Assembly (NCBI RefSeq): GCF_023612255.1
Contig: NZ_CP063231.1
Span: 1,532,001-1,596,000 of the forward strand
From: Luteibacter flocculans
GTDB taxonomy: Bacteria; Pseudomonadota; Gammaproteobacteria; Xanthomonadales; Rhodanobacteraceae
DNA: 64,000 nucleotides
Direction: 5' to 3'
Below, piece after piece: positions 47,101-54,740 of the stretch (positions are counted from its first letter, which is position 1; each line of letters begins with the position of its first letter). The notes beneath the pieces were generated by a model that saw nothing but the letters and a program-made list of their open reading frames with translations, was not told the origin of the DNA and did no database searches. The translations under genes and the position numbers were made by a program.

Positions 47101-47126
47101 TGTCGGAGGGTGGGGCGGGGTTTCAT
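44118..47126 (-). CDS. TonB-dependent receptor
   Basis: This 1002-residue outer-membrane receptor uses TonB energy to import a large or scarce nutrient. It has a signal peptide (residues 1-26, ending VAFG), a carboxypeptidase-regulatory-like domain (about 28-110, with YVADSLPLATYKVSLK), a TonB box-like region and plug domain (about 115-260, VASSTVITAADMARLP), and a large beta-barrel ending in the C-terminal aromatic YARFGVTYDF. This Oar/CarbopepD_reg-plug type often transports oligosaccharides, peptides or phosphorylated compounds in xanthomonads. The co-transcribed CocE-type hydrolase suggests the ligand is an ester or peptide. Confidence 0.93.
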   Translation of the reverse strand: MKPRPTLRHTVLCAAVAASLSGVAFGQATTGRIAGQAPIAANETVLIEGSNGIVREVPVDARGHYVADSLPLATYKVSLKSSGNVVDTRDNITLRVGAATDVSFDTGAGNAQQLEGVTVSATQVPKIDVATVASSTVITAADMARLPLQRSAEAVALLAPGASPGYTGFKNAFGGSLVSFAGSAVSENAYYINGMNTTDPLSGFGGVTLPYGAVDQQEVLSGGYSAMYGRSDGGVISQVGKRGTNEWHFGAQVLWEPDFARASARNITYGHDNPAPPGSINQRNDRNHEWSTTVSAYAGGPLIKDKLYAFAAVEMERSKGNSIGDVNHAYDTKYTYKDPKWYGKLDWNINDSNILELTGVNQTHRSNGNKYTYDYDTNTVGDFASTDSTYKTKAMVYVAKFTSYITDDLTLTALYGKSKLTYYNEPPATGVTGPFIGNVSQQNPALNGGTPITNGQTLDTIDNPDHESTNRNLRVDLNYKIGSHSITAGIDNQDSHDIDDGTTIGGDGYELWYAKGDKNLNISDSPFVDKPANYPGGETGYYGYYRHYNTLASVRVKQRAQYIMDDWQVTDRLLLSLGLRNDQFTNYNPAGQPYLKLTKPQWAPRLGFSWDVNGDSSMKVYGNAGRYFLAMPASVALRTSAGSLATNQYFTYTGIDASGLPTGVTFIKSATGGAVSPNGEYGQPPDPKTVSAKNIKSEYQDEFILGLDKQIDADWVAGAKATVRKLRNALDDVCDNGAITRAAVAQGADIDAVTVGSCYLSNPGRANVYQLANANGGYTNVTVTNADFGFSHLKRNYYGLDLYLSHPFDGTWSGKVDYLYSRSYGNTEGQVRSDVGQGSVAASRDWDYATLMNYANGYLANDRKHQLKLYGSYQIAPEWLVSANLLIQSGLPKSCLGRYGEAESDPSGYGSYYHFCFGQPSAYGAKGREPWEELVDVNLEYRPLWADRKLAFTASVFNLLNQQRSQRTNPVSGSKNSVNDGYQQVISYTQPRYARFGVTYDF

Positions 47127-47164
47127 GGGATGCTCCGGGGAAAGGCGCTTGCGTGACAGAAGGT

Positions 47165-47180
47165 TTTGAATCGATCCAAA
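47165..47180. promoter_or_regulatory. Operator-like palindrome upstream of the TonB receptor
   Basis: TTTG-N-ATCGAT-N-CAAA is a 16-base palindrome with only the two N positions unpaired. It lies 39 bases upstream of the receptor ATG, where a repressor would block transcription. Confidence 0.45.
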
Positions 47181-47218
47181 TCAAATGCGTAATGCGGCCT
47201 TCCTGGCGCGGTGTTGTT

Positions 47219-47974
47219 TCAGGCGTAGGCGATGTCGCCGACGGCCTTACGAATGGCGGCGATGGCGCGGGATTTCTCCGCGCGGCGGTCGGTGACGAGC
47301 ACGTCGATACGGTCGGCAGGGCACCAGGCGACGCGACTGCGAACGCCGATCTTCGAATGGTCGGCCGCGATCACGATGCGGCGCGCATTGGCACACATCG
47401 CTCTTGCGACTTCGGCTTCCTCCATCTCGAAGCTGCTCGCGCCAGCCTTGGCGTCGATGCCGACCGGCGAAAGGATCGCGAGGTGCGGTTGGTAACGCGC
47501 AATCTCGGCGACCGTGGCGGCGCCCTGCGTGCAGCCCGTCTGCGCATTGAAGCGACCGCCGAGCAGATGCACGTCGTTGCCGCTTCGCGCGGCGAAGCGG
47601 GTGGCTACGTCCACGGCATTGGTAACGATGGTGAGGCCATTGCGTGTGGCGAGCGCTTCGGCGACGAGGTTCATGGTGCTGCCGGCGTCCATGAAAACGG
47701 TCTGCCCGCTTTCGACGAGGCTGGCGACCTTCTTCGCGATCGCGCGCTTCTCGCGCACCCGCGTGGCATGGCGCACGTCGATCGGCGGCTCGTCGCCCGT
47801 AAGCACCGCTCCGCCATGCACGCGACGGATTTCACCGCGTTCGGCCAGTTCGACGAGGTCGCGGCGAATCGTTTCGCGCGATACGCCCAGCTCCGTGACA
47901 ATGCGTTCCACGGACACCTGGCCGCTGGTGCGCAGCAGGTCGCGGATACGGGAATGCCTTTCTTCATGCCACAT
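47219..47974 (-). CDS. DeoR/GlpR family transcriptional regulator
   Basis: This 251-residue regulator has an N-terminal DeoR winged helix-turn-helix (RHSRIRDLLRTSGQVSVERIVTELGVSRETIRRDLVELAERGEIRRVHGGAV) and a C-terminal sensor domain with the sugar-phosphate-binding motif FMDAGST. DeoR repressors usually respond to phosphorylated sugars or alditols. It is the last gene of the ABC-importer operon, overlapping the permease gene by 11 bases, so it probably controls that operon and perhaps the divergent phosphatase genes. The ATG at 47974 begins the conserved helix-turn-helix. Confidence 0.92.
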   Translation of the reverse strand: MWHEERHSRIRDLLRTSGQVSVERIVTELGVSRETIRRDLVELAERGEIRRVHGGAVLTGDEPPIDVRHATRVREKRAIAKKVASLVESGQTVFMDAGSTMNLVAEALATRNGLTIVTNAVDVATRFAARSGNDVHLLGGRFNAQTGCTQGAATVAEIARYQPHLAILSPVGIDAKAGASSFEMEEAEVARAMCANARRIVIAADHSKIGVRSRVAWCPADRIDVLVTDRRAEKSRAIAAIRKAVGDIAYA

Positions 47975-49607
47975 GGCGTCGGTCCTTGAGTACGTGGAGG
48001 AGGAGGCGCATGGCGCCGAGCGCGAGTGCGCTGGCAAGCACGACGCACATCGCATACGCGGCCGCTTGCGCGAGAAAGCCGTTCTCGTCCAGGCGCATCA
48101 CCGTGACCGAGGCGAGGCCGAGTTCCGGGGTGACGAGAAAGATCACCCCCGACAGCGTCACCATGGCGCGCATGAACAGATAGAAGAAGGTAGAGATCGC
48201 GGCCGGTGCGGCGAACGGCCAGACCGCATCACGCAGCACATGCAAGGCCGTGCCGCCGGATGTCGCCACCGCGTCGTCCAGTGCCTGCGGTACCTGGCGC
48301 ATGCCGGTCTGCATCGTGAGGAAGGCCTGCGCGTGATAGTGGTACAGGCTGCATGCCGCTACGATCGCAACGCTGCCGTAGAGCCACCCGGATAGCGGCC
48401 CATGATTGAAGGCCAGCACGTAGCCCAGGCCGAGCACGAGGCCCGGCACGGCGGAAGGCAGCGACGCGATGAACTGCACGGGTTTTGCGACGAACGATGG
48501 TGTGCGACGCAGCCCTGCAGACAGGGCAAACACCAGCAACACGCCAGCACAGGCGGCCATCGTCGCCATGCCGATCGACGTGGCTACCGGGCCATAGCCA
48601 TCGGGCATGCCGCCCATGTAATTGGCAAGGGTCAGTGTGCGGTCGTATGGCCACAGCTTGACGACACTGACATACGCCACCGTGGCGACGACGCCCACCA
48701 TGGGCAGGAGCGTCGCCAATGCGATGCCACCCAGCGTCATGTCGCGCCAGGGATGCGCCGCGGGCACGAAGCTTCGCCCTGGGTTCGCATCGCCGGTGTC
48801 CTGTCGCCGTTTTGCCAGCCGTGCCAGCCACACCGAGAGCAGCGCGGGTGCCAGCAGTACCACACCGAGCGTCGCTCCCATGGCGAAATCCTGCTGGCCG
48901 ACCACTTCGCCGTAGATCTCCACGGCCAGCACGCGGTAGTTGCCGCCGATGACGACCGCGCTGCCGAAGTCGGTGAGCGTTTCTGTGAAGACGAGGAAAG
49001 CCGCCGCAAGCAGGGCGAAACGCACGCGGGGGATGGTCACATCAATGAACTGCCGCCACGGCGAGGCGCCCATGGAGGCGGCGGCGTCGTAATGGCGCGC
49101 CGGCGTGCGCACGAGCGCGGCGGATACGATGATGACGACCTGCGGTAGTCCATACAGCGTGTTCGCGATGAGCAGACCCCAGAAGCCATAGATGTCGGTA
49201 GGCAGGCCGGTCAACCGATGCACCAGTCCGTTGCGTCCGAGCAGGCAGACGAGGCCGAGTGCCAACACGAGCGAGGGTGCCAGCATCGGCAGGAGGAGGG
49301 CGCCGCGGATGAGCGCTTTTCCGGGGAGGCGCGAGCGATGCAGGGCCATCGCCAGACAAAGCCCCAACGACACCGTGCAGAGCGTGGTCGCGAGTCCGAT
49401 GACGAGGCTGTGCCATGCCGCCCGCGGCAAGCCGGGATCGTCGAACAGGCGAAAGTAATTCATCACCGTGAACGCGCCCTGCGCATCCGTGACGCTGCGC
49501 AGGAGCACGGTCGCCAGCGGATGCAGAAAGAACACGAGCAGGCACAGCAGTGGCACCGCCAGCAGGAGAATGCCTACGGCGTTGACGCGTTTCACGCGCA
49601 CACCCAT
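47964..49607 (-). CDS. ABC transporter permease, double domain, AEP/iron type
   Basis: This 547-residue protein contains two binding-protein-dependent permease domains in one chain, with about twelve transmembrane helices and two EAA-like cytoplasmic loops (DAAASMGASPWRQFIDVTIPRV in the first half; LDDAVATSGGTALHVLRDAVWP in the second). Its size matches the putative 2-aminoethylphosphonate permease group (PhnU2/AepW type) and the related Fe(III) FbpB group. Context favours a phosphorus compound. The start overlaps the ATPase stop by 16 bases and its stop overlaps the DeoR start. Confidence 0.85.
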   Translation of the reverse strand: MGVRVKRVNAVGILLLAVPLLCLLVFFLHPLATVLLRSVTDAQGAFTVMNYFRLFDDPGLPRAAWHSLVIGLATTLCTVSLGLCLAMALHRSRLPGKALIRGALLLPMLAPSLVLALGLVCLLGRNGLVHRLTGLPTDIYGFWGLLIANTLYGLPQVVIIVSAALVRTPARHYDAAASMGASPWRQFIDVTIPRVRFALLAAAFLVFTETLTDFGSAVVIGGNYRVLAVEIYGEVVGQQDFAMGATLGVVLLAPALLSVWLARLAKRRQDTGDANPGRSFVPAAHPWRDMTLGGIALATLLPMVGVVATVAYVSVVKLWPYDRTLTLANYMGGMPDGYGPVATSIGMATMAACAGVLLVFALSAGLRRTPSFVAKPVQFIASLPSAVPGLVLGLGYVLAFNHGPLSGWLYGSVAIVAACSLYHYHAQAFLTMQTGMRQVPQALDDAVATSGGTALHVLRDAVWPFAAPAAISTFFYLFMRAMVTLSGVIFLVTPELGLASVTVMRLDENGFLAQAAAYAMCVVLASALALGAMRLLLHVLKDRRHVA

Positions 49608-50593
49608 ACGCCGCGCAGGGCATCGACCGCGACGGATTCGCCGCGGTTCAAGACGCTGCGGCCGGATTGTTCCACCAGCAGCTTGCGGCCGCGCCAGGCG
49701 ATCGTGATGCGCGCGAGATTGCCGAGAAACACGCTGTCCTCCACCACGGCCTCGCCGCGCGGATCGCTCTCGATCGCGACATCCTCGGGGCGCAGGCAGA
49801 GTTCGTACGTGCTCTCGCTGCCGGGTGGGCGACGTTCCAGAAAGCCGGGCAACGCGTCGCGCACGAAGGCCGTCGGCAGGAGGTTGGCGCGCCCCACGAA
49901 CTCAGCCACGAAGCGGGACCGTGGACGTTCGTACAGATCGCGCGGGCTGCCCGTCTGTTCGATCCTGCCGTGATTCATGCAGACGATGGTGTCCGCCATC
50001 GCCAGCGCTTCCTCCTGGTCGTGCGTCACCATGATCGTCGGAATGCCGAGCGCGCGCTGAAGCTGGCGTATCTCGGTGCGCAACTGTCCGCGAATAGCGG
50101 GGTCGAGTGCGGAGAGCGGCTCGTCGAGGAGCAGCATCGCCGGTTCGGTGGCGAGTGCGCGGGCCAGCGCTACACGCTGCTGCTGGCCGCCGGAGAGTTC
50201 GTCCGGAAAGCGTGCGCCGAGACCGCCGAGCCCGACCCGTTCGAGCAGTTCGCTGCAACGTGCCGCGATCCGCGCGGGTGGATCGCGGCGCAGACGCATT
50301 GGGTAGCCGACGTTGGCGGCGGCGGTCATGTCGGGAAACAACGAATACGCCTGAAAGACCAGGCCCATGCGGCGCTCGCGAGCGGGCAGCGCGGTGATGT
50401 CGCGATCGCCGAGGATCACGCGCCCCGCGTCCGCCGCGGTCAGCCCGGCGACGATGCGCAGCAAGGTGGTCTTGCCGCAGCCGCTGGGGCCGAGCAGACA
50501 GACGAATTCGTTCTCGCGGGCATGGAATGACACGCCGTCGAGCACGGTATGTCCGCTCCACGCCTTGGCGATGTCGTCGATCCGCAGGTGCAT
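49592..50593 (-). CDS. ABC transporter ATP-binding protein
   Basis: This 333-residue ATPase of the CysA/PotA/Fbp type has Walker A GPSGCGKTT, signature [15 protein letters not shown], Walker B LLLDEPLSALD, the switch histidine in VTHDQEEALAMAD, and a C-terminal TOBE-like regulatory domain after about residue 235. The start at 50593 has a GGGGGAG site 12 bases upstream; a TTG six codons earlier is less likely. It is the second gene of the operon, 27 bases after the binding protein gene. Confidence 0.9.
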   Translation of the reverse strand: MHLRIDDIAKAWSGHTVLDGVSFHARENEFVCLLGPSGCGKTTLLRIVAGLTAADAGRVILGDRDITALPARERRMGLVFQAYSLFPDMTAAANVGYPMRLRRDPPARIAARCSELLERVGLGGLGARFPDELSGGQQQRVALARALATEPAMLLLDEPLSALDPAIRGQLRTEIRQLQRALGIPTIMVTHDQEEALAMADTIVCMNHGRIEQTGSPRDLYERPRSRFVAEFVGRANLLPTAFVRDALPGFLERRPPGSESTYELCLRPEDVAIESDPRGEAVVEDSVFLGNLARITIAWRGRKLLVEQSGRSVLNRGESVAVDALRGVWVCA

Positions 50594-50620
50594 GTCCCCA
50601 AACTCCCCCAAGGCCGCGCG

Positions 50621-51622
50621 CTAGCGCGTCAGCCGTTTGTATCTGGCAATGAGCGCCGCACGTTCGCGCGCCGCGGTGGCGAAATCGCGCGCGGGCAGCG
50701 TCGCGACGAGATCGGCAGGCAGGCCCTGCCGTTGTTGTTCTGCGCTCGGCGTGCTGCCGGGTGCGGCAACGATCTCCTTGAAGCCGCGGTACAACGCAGC
50801 GGCCTCGGGCGATGCCGTCCAATCGAGAAAGCGTCGGGCATCGTCTGCATGCGCTGCGCCCTTCATTAGCGCGGACGCTTCCAGTTCGTAACCCTTGCGT
50901 CCTTCCGGAATCACCATCGTCACCGGATAGCCCTGGCGGATGGATTGCATCGCCGAGAACGCGAACGAGATGCCGATCGGAAACTCACCGATGCGCGCGA
51001 GCTTGCACGGCGCCGATCCGGACAAGGTGACCTGGCCGACGTTGCGCGTGATGTCGCTTAGCAAGTCCATACCGCCGGCATTGCGGCCGGCGTCCGACAG
51101 CGACGAAATCAACATGTATCCCGTACCCGACGATGCCGGGTCCGGCATGGCTATCTGACCTTTGTACTGCGGCGAGGCGAGATCGCGCCAACTGCGCGGC
51201 ATGGGCAGGTGGCGCTCGTCCAATGCCTCACGGTTCACACACAGTGCGGCGAGATAGCCGGTGGGCGCGAACCAGAGATCGTCGGTGGCGCGGAACGCGG
51301 CCGGCATGCGATCGATGTTCGGGCCGCGCACCGGCGCAAGCAGCGCCGCAATATGCGGTTCGAGCATGTCGGTCACGGCCATGCCCCAGATCGCATCGTT
51401 GCGCGGTTCCGCCGACTCGGCGAGCAAGCGTGCGGCGAGGTCGCCGCTCGACAGGCGCAGCACGCGGATGTCCAGATCGGGCAGGGCTTTCTTTGCCGCG
51501 TCGAGATAGATGGCGATCTCGTCGCTTTCCAGCGCGGAATAGACGGTGACGGTACCGGCATGCGCCACGCCACAGGCGGCAAGCAGCGCGATGACGCTTC
51601 CGATGTGGCGGTATGGATGCAT
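50621..51622 (-). CDS. ABC transporter substrate-binding protein, AEP/iron type
   Basis: This 333-residue periplasmic binding protein has a signal peptide (about residues 1-22, ending GVAHAG). A type II fold then starts with TVTVYSALESDEIAIYLDAAKKALPDL. FAPTGYLAALCVNREAL, MPDPASSGTGYMLISSL and IPEGRKGYELEASALMKGA resemble the iron(III) and 2-aminoethylphosphonate-binding (PhnS2/AepX) proteins. The start at 51622 has an AGGG site and begins the signal peptide; a GTG four codons upstream is also possible. It heads the importer operon and is divergent from the phosphatase gene. Confidence 0.88.
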   Translation of the reverse strand: MHPYRHIGSVIALLAACGVAHAGTVTVYSALESDEIAIYLDAAKKALPDLDIRVLRLSSGDLAARLLAESAEPRNDAIWGMAVTDMLEPHIAALLAPVRGPNIDRMPAAFRATDDLWFAPTGYLAALCVNREALDERHLPMPRSWRDLASPQYKGQIAMPDPASSGTGYMLISSLSDAGRNAGGMDLLSDITRNVGQVTLSGSAPCKLARIGEFPIGISFAFSAMQSIRQGYPVTMVIPEGRKGYELEASALMKGAAHADDARRFLDWTASPEAAALYRGFKEIVAAPGSTPSAEQQRQGLPADLVATLPARDFATAARERAALIARYKRLTR

Positions 51623-51719
51623 GGCCGGGTTCACCCTGTGACGCGGTCGTCGAAGGCGCTACGCGGAAGGATCATGTGTCACCCACCCGTGTGGCGTTTT
51701 GGGTATATTTGCAAACCTG

Positions 51720-51734
51720 TGGCGTATACGTCCA
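51720..51734. promoter_or_regulatory. Operator-like palindrome in the divergent promoter region
   Basis: TGG-CGTATACG-TCCA has a perfect 8-base palindromic centre (51723-51730) with near-matching TGG/CCA flanks. It lies between the importer operon and the phosphatase-phospholipase operon and is a possible site for the DeoR regulator. Confidence 0.4.
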
Positions 51735-51751
51735 CCAGAGAATTTTCGTTT

Positions 51752-51769
51752 TTGTCATGCTTTCGACAC
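51752..51769 (+). promoter_or_regulatory. Candidate Pho box upstream of phosphatase-phospholipase operon
   Basis: TTGTCAT-GCTT-TCGACAC follows the 7-4-7 Pho box layout with one mismatch in the first half and three in the second. It lies 48 bases upstream of the phosphatase start. Confidence 0.35.
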
Positions 51770-51816
51770 GTGCCGACGCTAGTCGCGCGTGCTTTCCCCG
51801 CCCAGGAGTGTCGTTG

Positions 51817-52608
51817 ATGGAACCGTTGTCCGCCGCCGAGCGGAAGGAATTCGAGGACTTCGCCGTGGCTATTGCCAACAATGCGCGTGCATTGTCGTTA
51901 CCGCGGTTCCGTCGTCCTGTGGACGTGACGCTCAAGGGTGACATGAGCCCCGTGACAGCCGTGGACCGGGGTGTGGAATCGATGCTGCGCGAGCGCATCG
52001 AACTGGCCTGGCCCACCCACGGCCTGCTTGGCGAGGAGTACGGCGCAACGCGTATGGATGCGGAGTACGTCTGGTCGATCGACCCGATCGATGGCACGCG
52101 CAGCTTCATTTCGGGCTGGCCACTGTGGGGCACGCTGCTGGCGTTGCTGCGGCATGGCAAGCCCGTGCTGGGCGTGCTGGACATGCCCGTGCTCGACGAA
52201 CGCTGGATCGGGCACGCCGGCCGCAGCACGACGATGAACGGCGTTCCCTGCCGTACCCGTGCGTGCGAGACGCTGGCGACGGCCACGCTCTACACCACCA
52301 CGCCGGACATGTTCACGCCCGACGAGTGGGCGCGTTTCGACCGCACGAGCCGTGCCGCCTATACACGCCGTTTCGGTGGCGATTGCTACGGTTACGGCAT
52401 GCTGGCCGCCGGGCACATCGACGCCGTGATCGAGGCCAACCTCATGCCTTACGATTACCTGGCCATCGCACCGGTCGTGGAAGCGGCAGGTGGTGTGATG
52501 ACCGACTGGGAAGGTCGTGCGCTCGGTCTGGAGAGTGGCGGTCGCGTCGTCGCCGCTGCAACACCTGCGCTGCACGCCGCCATCATCGAATCGCTCGCCA
52601 GGGACTGA
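51817..52608 (+). CDS. Inositol monophosphatase family phosphatase
   Basis: This 263-residue metal-dependent phosphatase shows the family metal-binding motifs in order: LLGEEYG, then SIDPIDGTRSFISG, and the C-terminal metal site in MPYDYLAIAPVVEAAGG. Members dephosphorylate inositol phosphate, histidinol phosphate or nucleotide phosphates in the cytoplasm. The YGMLAAGHIDAVIEA segment resembles the histidinol-phosphatase (HisN) branch, but no histidine genes are nearby. The ATG at 51817 follows CCAGGAG. It is five bases upstream of the phospholipase gene and divergent from the ABC importer, which suggests it processes an imported phosphate ester. Confidence 0.88.
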   Translation: MEPLSAAERKEFEDFAVAIANNARALSLPRFRRPVDVTLKGDMSPVTAVDRGVESMLRERIELAWPTHGLLGEEYGATRMDAEYVWSIDPIDGTRSFISGWPLWGTLLALLRHGKPVLGVLDMPVLDERWIGHAGRSTTMNGVPCRTRACETLATATLYTTTPDMFTPDEWARFDRTSRAAYTRRFGGDCYGYGMLAAGHIDAVIEANLMPYDYLAIAPVVEAAGGVMTDWEGRALGLESGGRVVAAATPALHAAIIESLARD

Positions 52609-52613
52609 TCTGC

Positions 52614-54740
52614 ATGTTTTCCCGCGACCGTCGCCGATTTCTCCACGCTGCAGGCGCGACCGTCGCTGCCTCGCTGATTGCGCAAGGTTTCCCGGCGGCG
52701 ATAGCACGCGCGCTCGCCACCGGGCCCGACCGGCGCACGGGCACCATCGCAGATGTCGGTCACGTGGTGATCCTCATGCAGGAGAACCGTTCGTTCGATC
52801 ACTATTTCGGCACGCTGCGCGGCGTGCGTGGTTTTGCCGATCCGCGCGTGCTGGAACTCGGCAACGGCGATTCGGTGTGGAAGCAACCGGTGACGGCGGT
52901 GCGCAGCAAGGTCTGGAAGGCCCGCGGCATCGGCGACGACGTGGGCTGGGTGTATCCGTTCCATCTCGATACGCACGCCTGCGGCGATCACCACGAAGGC
53001 ACCGACCACGGCTGGAGCAGCGGCCATGGCGCGTGGAACCTCGGTCGCAACGATCGCTGGATCGAACAGAAGCAGGACGTGCTTACCATGGCGTACCTGC
53101 GCCGCGAGGACGCCGCATTCCATTACGCGCTGGCCGATGCCTTCACCATCTGCGATGCGTATCACGCCTCCGCACTGGCCGACACCGCCATCAACCGCAT
53201 TTACCTCTGGAGCGGCACAGCCGATCCTTCCGGGCGGCTAGGTTCCAAGGCCAACGGTCCTGGGACCGAGGAGCGCCCCGACGCCAATGGCTACACCTGG
53301 ACCACGTATCCGGAACGCTTGGAAAAAGCCGGCGTCACGTGGCGCGTCTATCAGGGCGGCACGGGCGATCCCGGTTCGCCGACCGACAACTACACCGACA
53401 ATTCGCTCGAATTCTTCGCGAAGTATCAGGTCAAGGAAGGCGCCGATCCACACGGACCGCTCGTGCGTAACGGCGTGTCGAACCACACGCTACGTGAGCT
53501 GCGCGACGACGTGCTGCATGATCGTCTTCCGCAGGTGACCTGGATCGTCGCACCGTACAAGTACAGCGAGCATCCCACCTCGTCGCCGGCCGATGGTGCG
53601 TTCTACATCCGCCGCGTGATCGAGGCTTTGACGGCGAATCCGAAGGTCTGGAGTCGCACGGTTCTGTTCCTGAACTACGACGAGAACGACGGTTTCTTCG
53701 ATCACGTTGTGCCGCCAGCACCGCCGCTCGAAAGCGGGGAAGACGCGGAAGGCATGGTGTCCGATGACCTCCTGGCCGGGCTGGGCGACGAGATCATGGA
53801 CCTCGACGCGCATCCAAGGATTTCATCGCCGCTCGTGCCGGGCAGCGATCCGCTTGGCGAACAGCCGGTCGGCCTCGGCAATCGTGTGCCGATGATCGTG
53901 GTTTCCCCGTGGACGCGTGGCGGCTGGGTCTGCTCGGAAACCTTCGACCACACGTCGGTGCTGCGCTTTCTTGAAAAGCGCTTCGGCGTCGAGGAACCGA
54001 ATATCAGCACGTGGCGTCGCTCGATCTGCGGCGACCTCACGAGCGCGTTCGATTTTGCCGGCACGGCAGACTCGCGCATGCCGACGCTTAGGGTGCCGGC
54101 CGGATCGACGCGCAAGGCGGCGATCATGGTGCCGCAGCCGCAGACCATGCCTGTGCAAGAGAAGGGCACGCGCTCATCGCGAGCGCTCGCTTATGCGTGG
54201 ACGCTGGAGCATCGGCTGGATGCCGACAGCAGCCGCATTGCCTTCGTCAATCACGGCCAGCTCGGCGCAGCGTTCTTCGTCTATGACGGACTCCATCGCG
54301 ACGCACCGCCGCGCCGCTACGCCGTGAGCGCCGGCAAGCGCATCGAAGACCGCTGGCCGTTGGCGAAAGCGGGCGATGGCTACGATCGTCGTATCCACGG
54401 GCCGAACGGTTACTACGCCCACCTGCGCGGGTTTGCAGATGACGGACTGGAAGCGATCGTGGTGGGGCAGTCCCGCAAGCGCGGCGTTGAAGTGCGTCTC
54501 AGCAATCGAAGCGCGATACGTGTGACGGCGCGAATCATGGATGCGTACGGCAACATGGCGGCTCGCGACGTCGATCTCTCCGCAGGACAAACACTGACAG
54601 TGCCGCTCGACCTGTCCCGCAGTGCGGGCTGGTACGACATCGCCATCACCACGTCCAGTGCGCCACGTTACCTGCGCCGCTTTGCCGGCCACCATGAGGA
54701 CGGCAAAGCGGCAACAAGCGACCCCGGCTTATCGGCCTAG
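52614..54740 (+). CDS. Phospholipase C, phosphocholine-specific type
   Basis: This 708-residue enzyme belongs to the phosphoesterase family of non-hemolytic phospholipases C, which release phosphorylated head groups from phospholipids outside the cytoplasm. It has a Tat signal peptide with RDRRRFLHAAGA at the start, the active-site motif VILMQENRSFDHYFGTLRG near residue 58, FLNYDENDGFFDHV and HTSVLRFLEKRFGV. The C-terminal region has two DUF756-like beta domains (about residues 510-700). The start at 52614 places the twin arginines next to the N-terminus. It follows the phosphatase gene after five bases and ends by overlapping the convergent M35 peptidase gene by four bases. Confidence 0.93.
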   Translation: MFSRDRRRFLHAAGATVAASLIAQGFPAAIARALATGPDRRTGTIADVGHVVILMQENRSFDHYFGTLRGVRGFADPRVLELGNGDSVWKQPVTAVRSKVWKARGIGDDVGWVYPFHLDTHACGDHHEGTDHGWSSGHGAWNLGRNDRWIEQKQDVLTMAYLRREDAAFHYALADAFTICDAYHASALADTAINRIYLWSGTADPSGRLGSKANGPGTEERPDANGYTWTTYPERLEKAGVTWRVYQGGTGDPGSPTDNYTDNSLEFFAKYQVKEGADPHGPLVRNGVSNHTLRELRDDVLHDRLPQVTWIVAPYKYSEHPTSSPADGAFYIRRVIEALTANPKVWSRTVLFLNYDENDGFFDHVVPPAPPLESGEDAEGMVSDDLLAGLGDEIMDLDAHPRISSPLVPGSDPLGEQPVGLGNRVPMIVVSPWTRGGWVCSETFDHTSVLRFLEKRFGVEEPNISTWRRSICGDLTSAFDFAGTADSRMPTLRVPAGSTRKAAIMVPQPQTMPVQEKGTRSSRALAYAWTLEHRLDADSSRIAFVNHGQLGAAFFVYDGLHRDAPPRRYAVSAGKRIEDRWPLAKAGDGYDRRIHGPNGYYAHLRGFADDGLEAIVVGQSRKRGVEVRLSNRSAIRVTARIMDAYGNMAARDVDLSAGQTLTVPLDLSRSAGWYDIAITTSSAPRYLRRFAGHHEDGKAATSDPGLSA

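Noticed and set aside
47127-47218. CTGTCAC match to a Pho box half-site upstream of the TonB receptor
   Set aside because: Only one half is present; the position that should hold the second half does not match.
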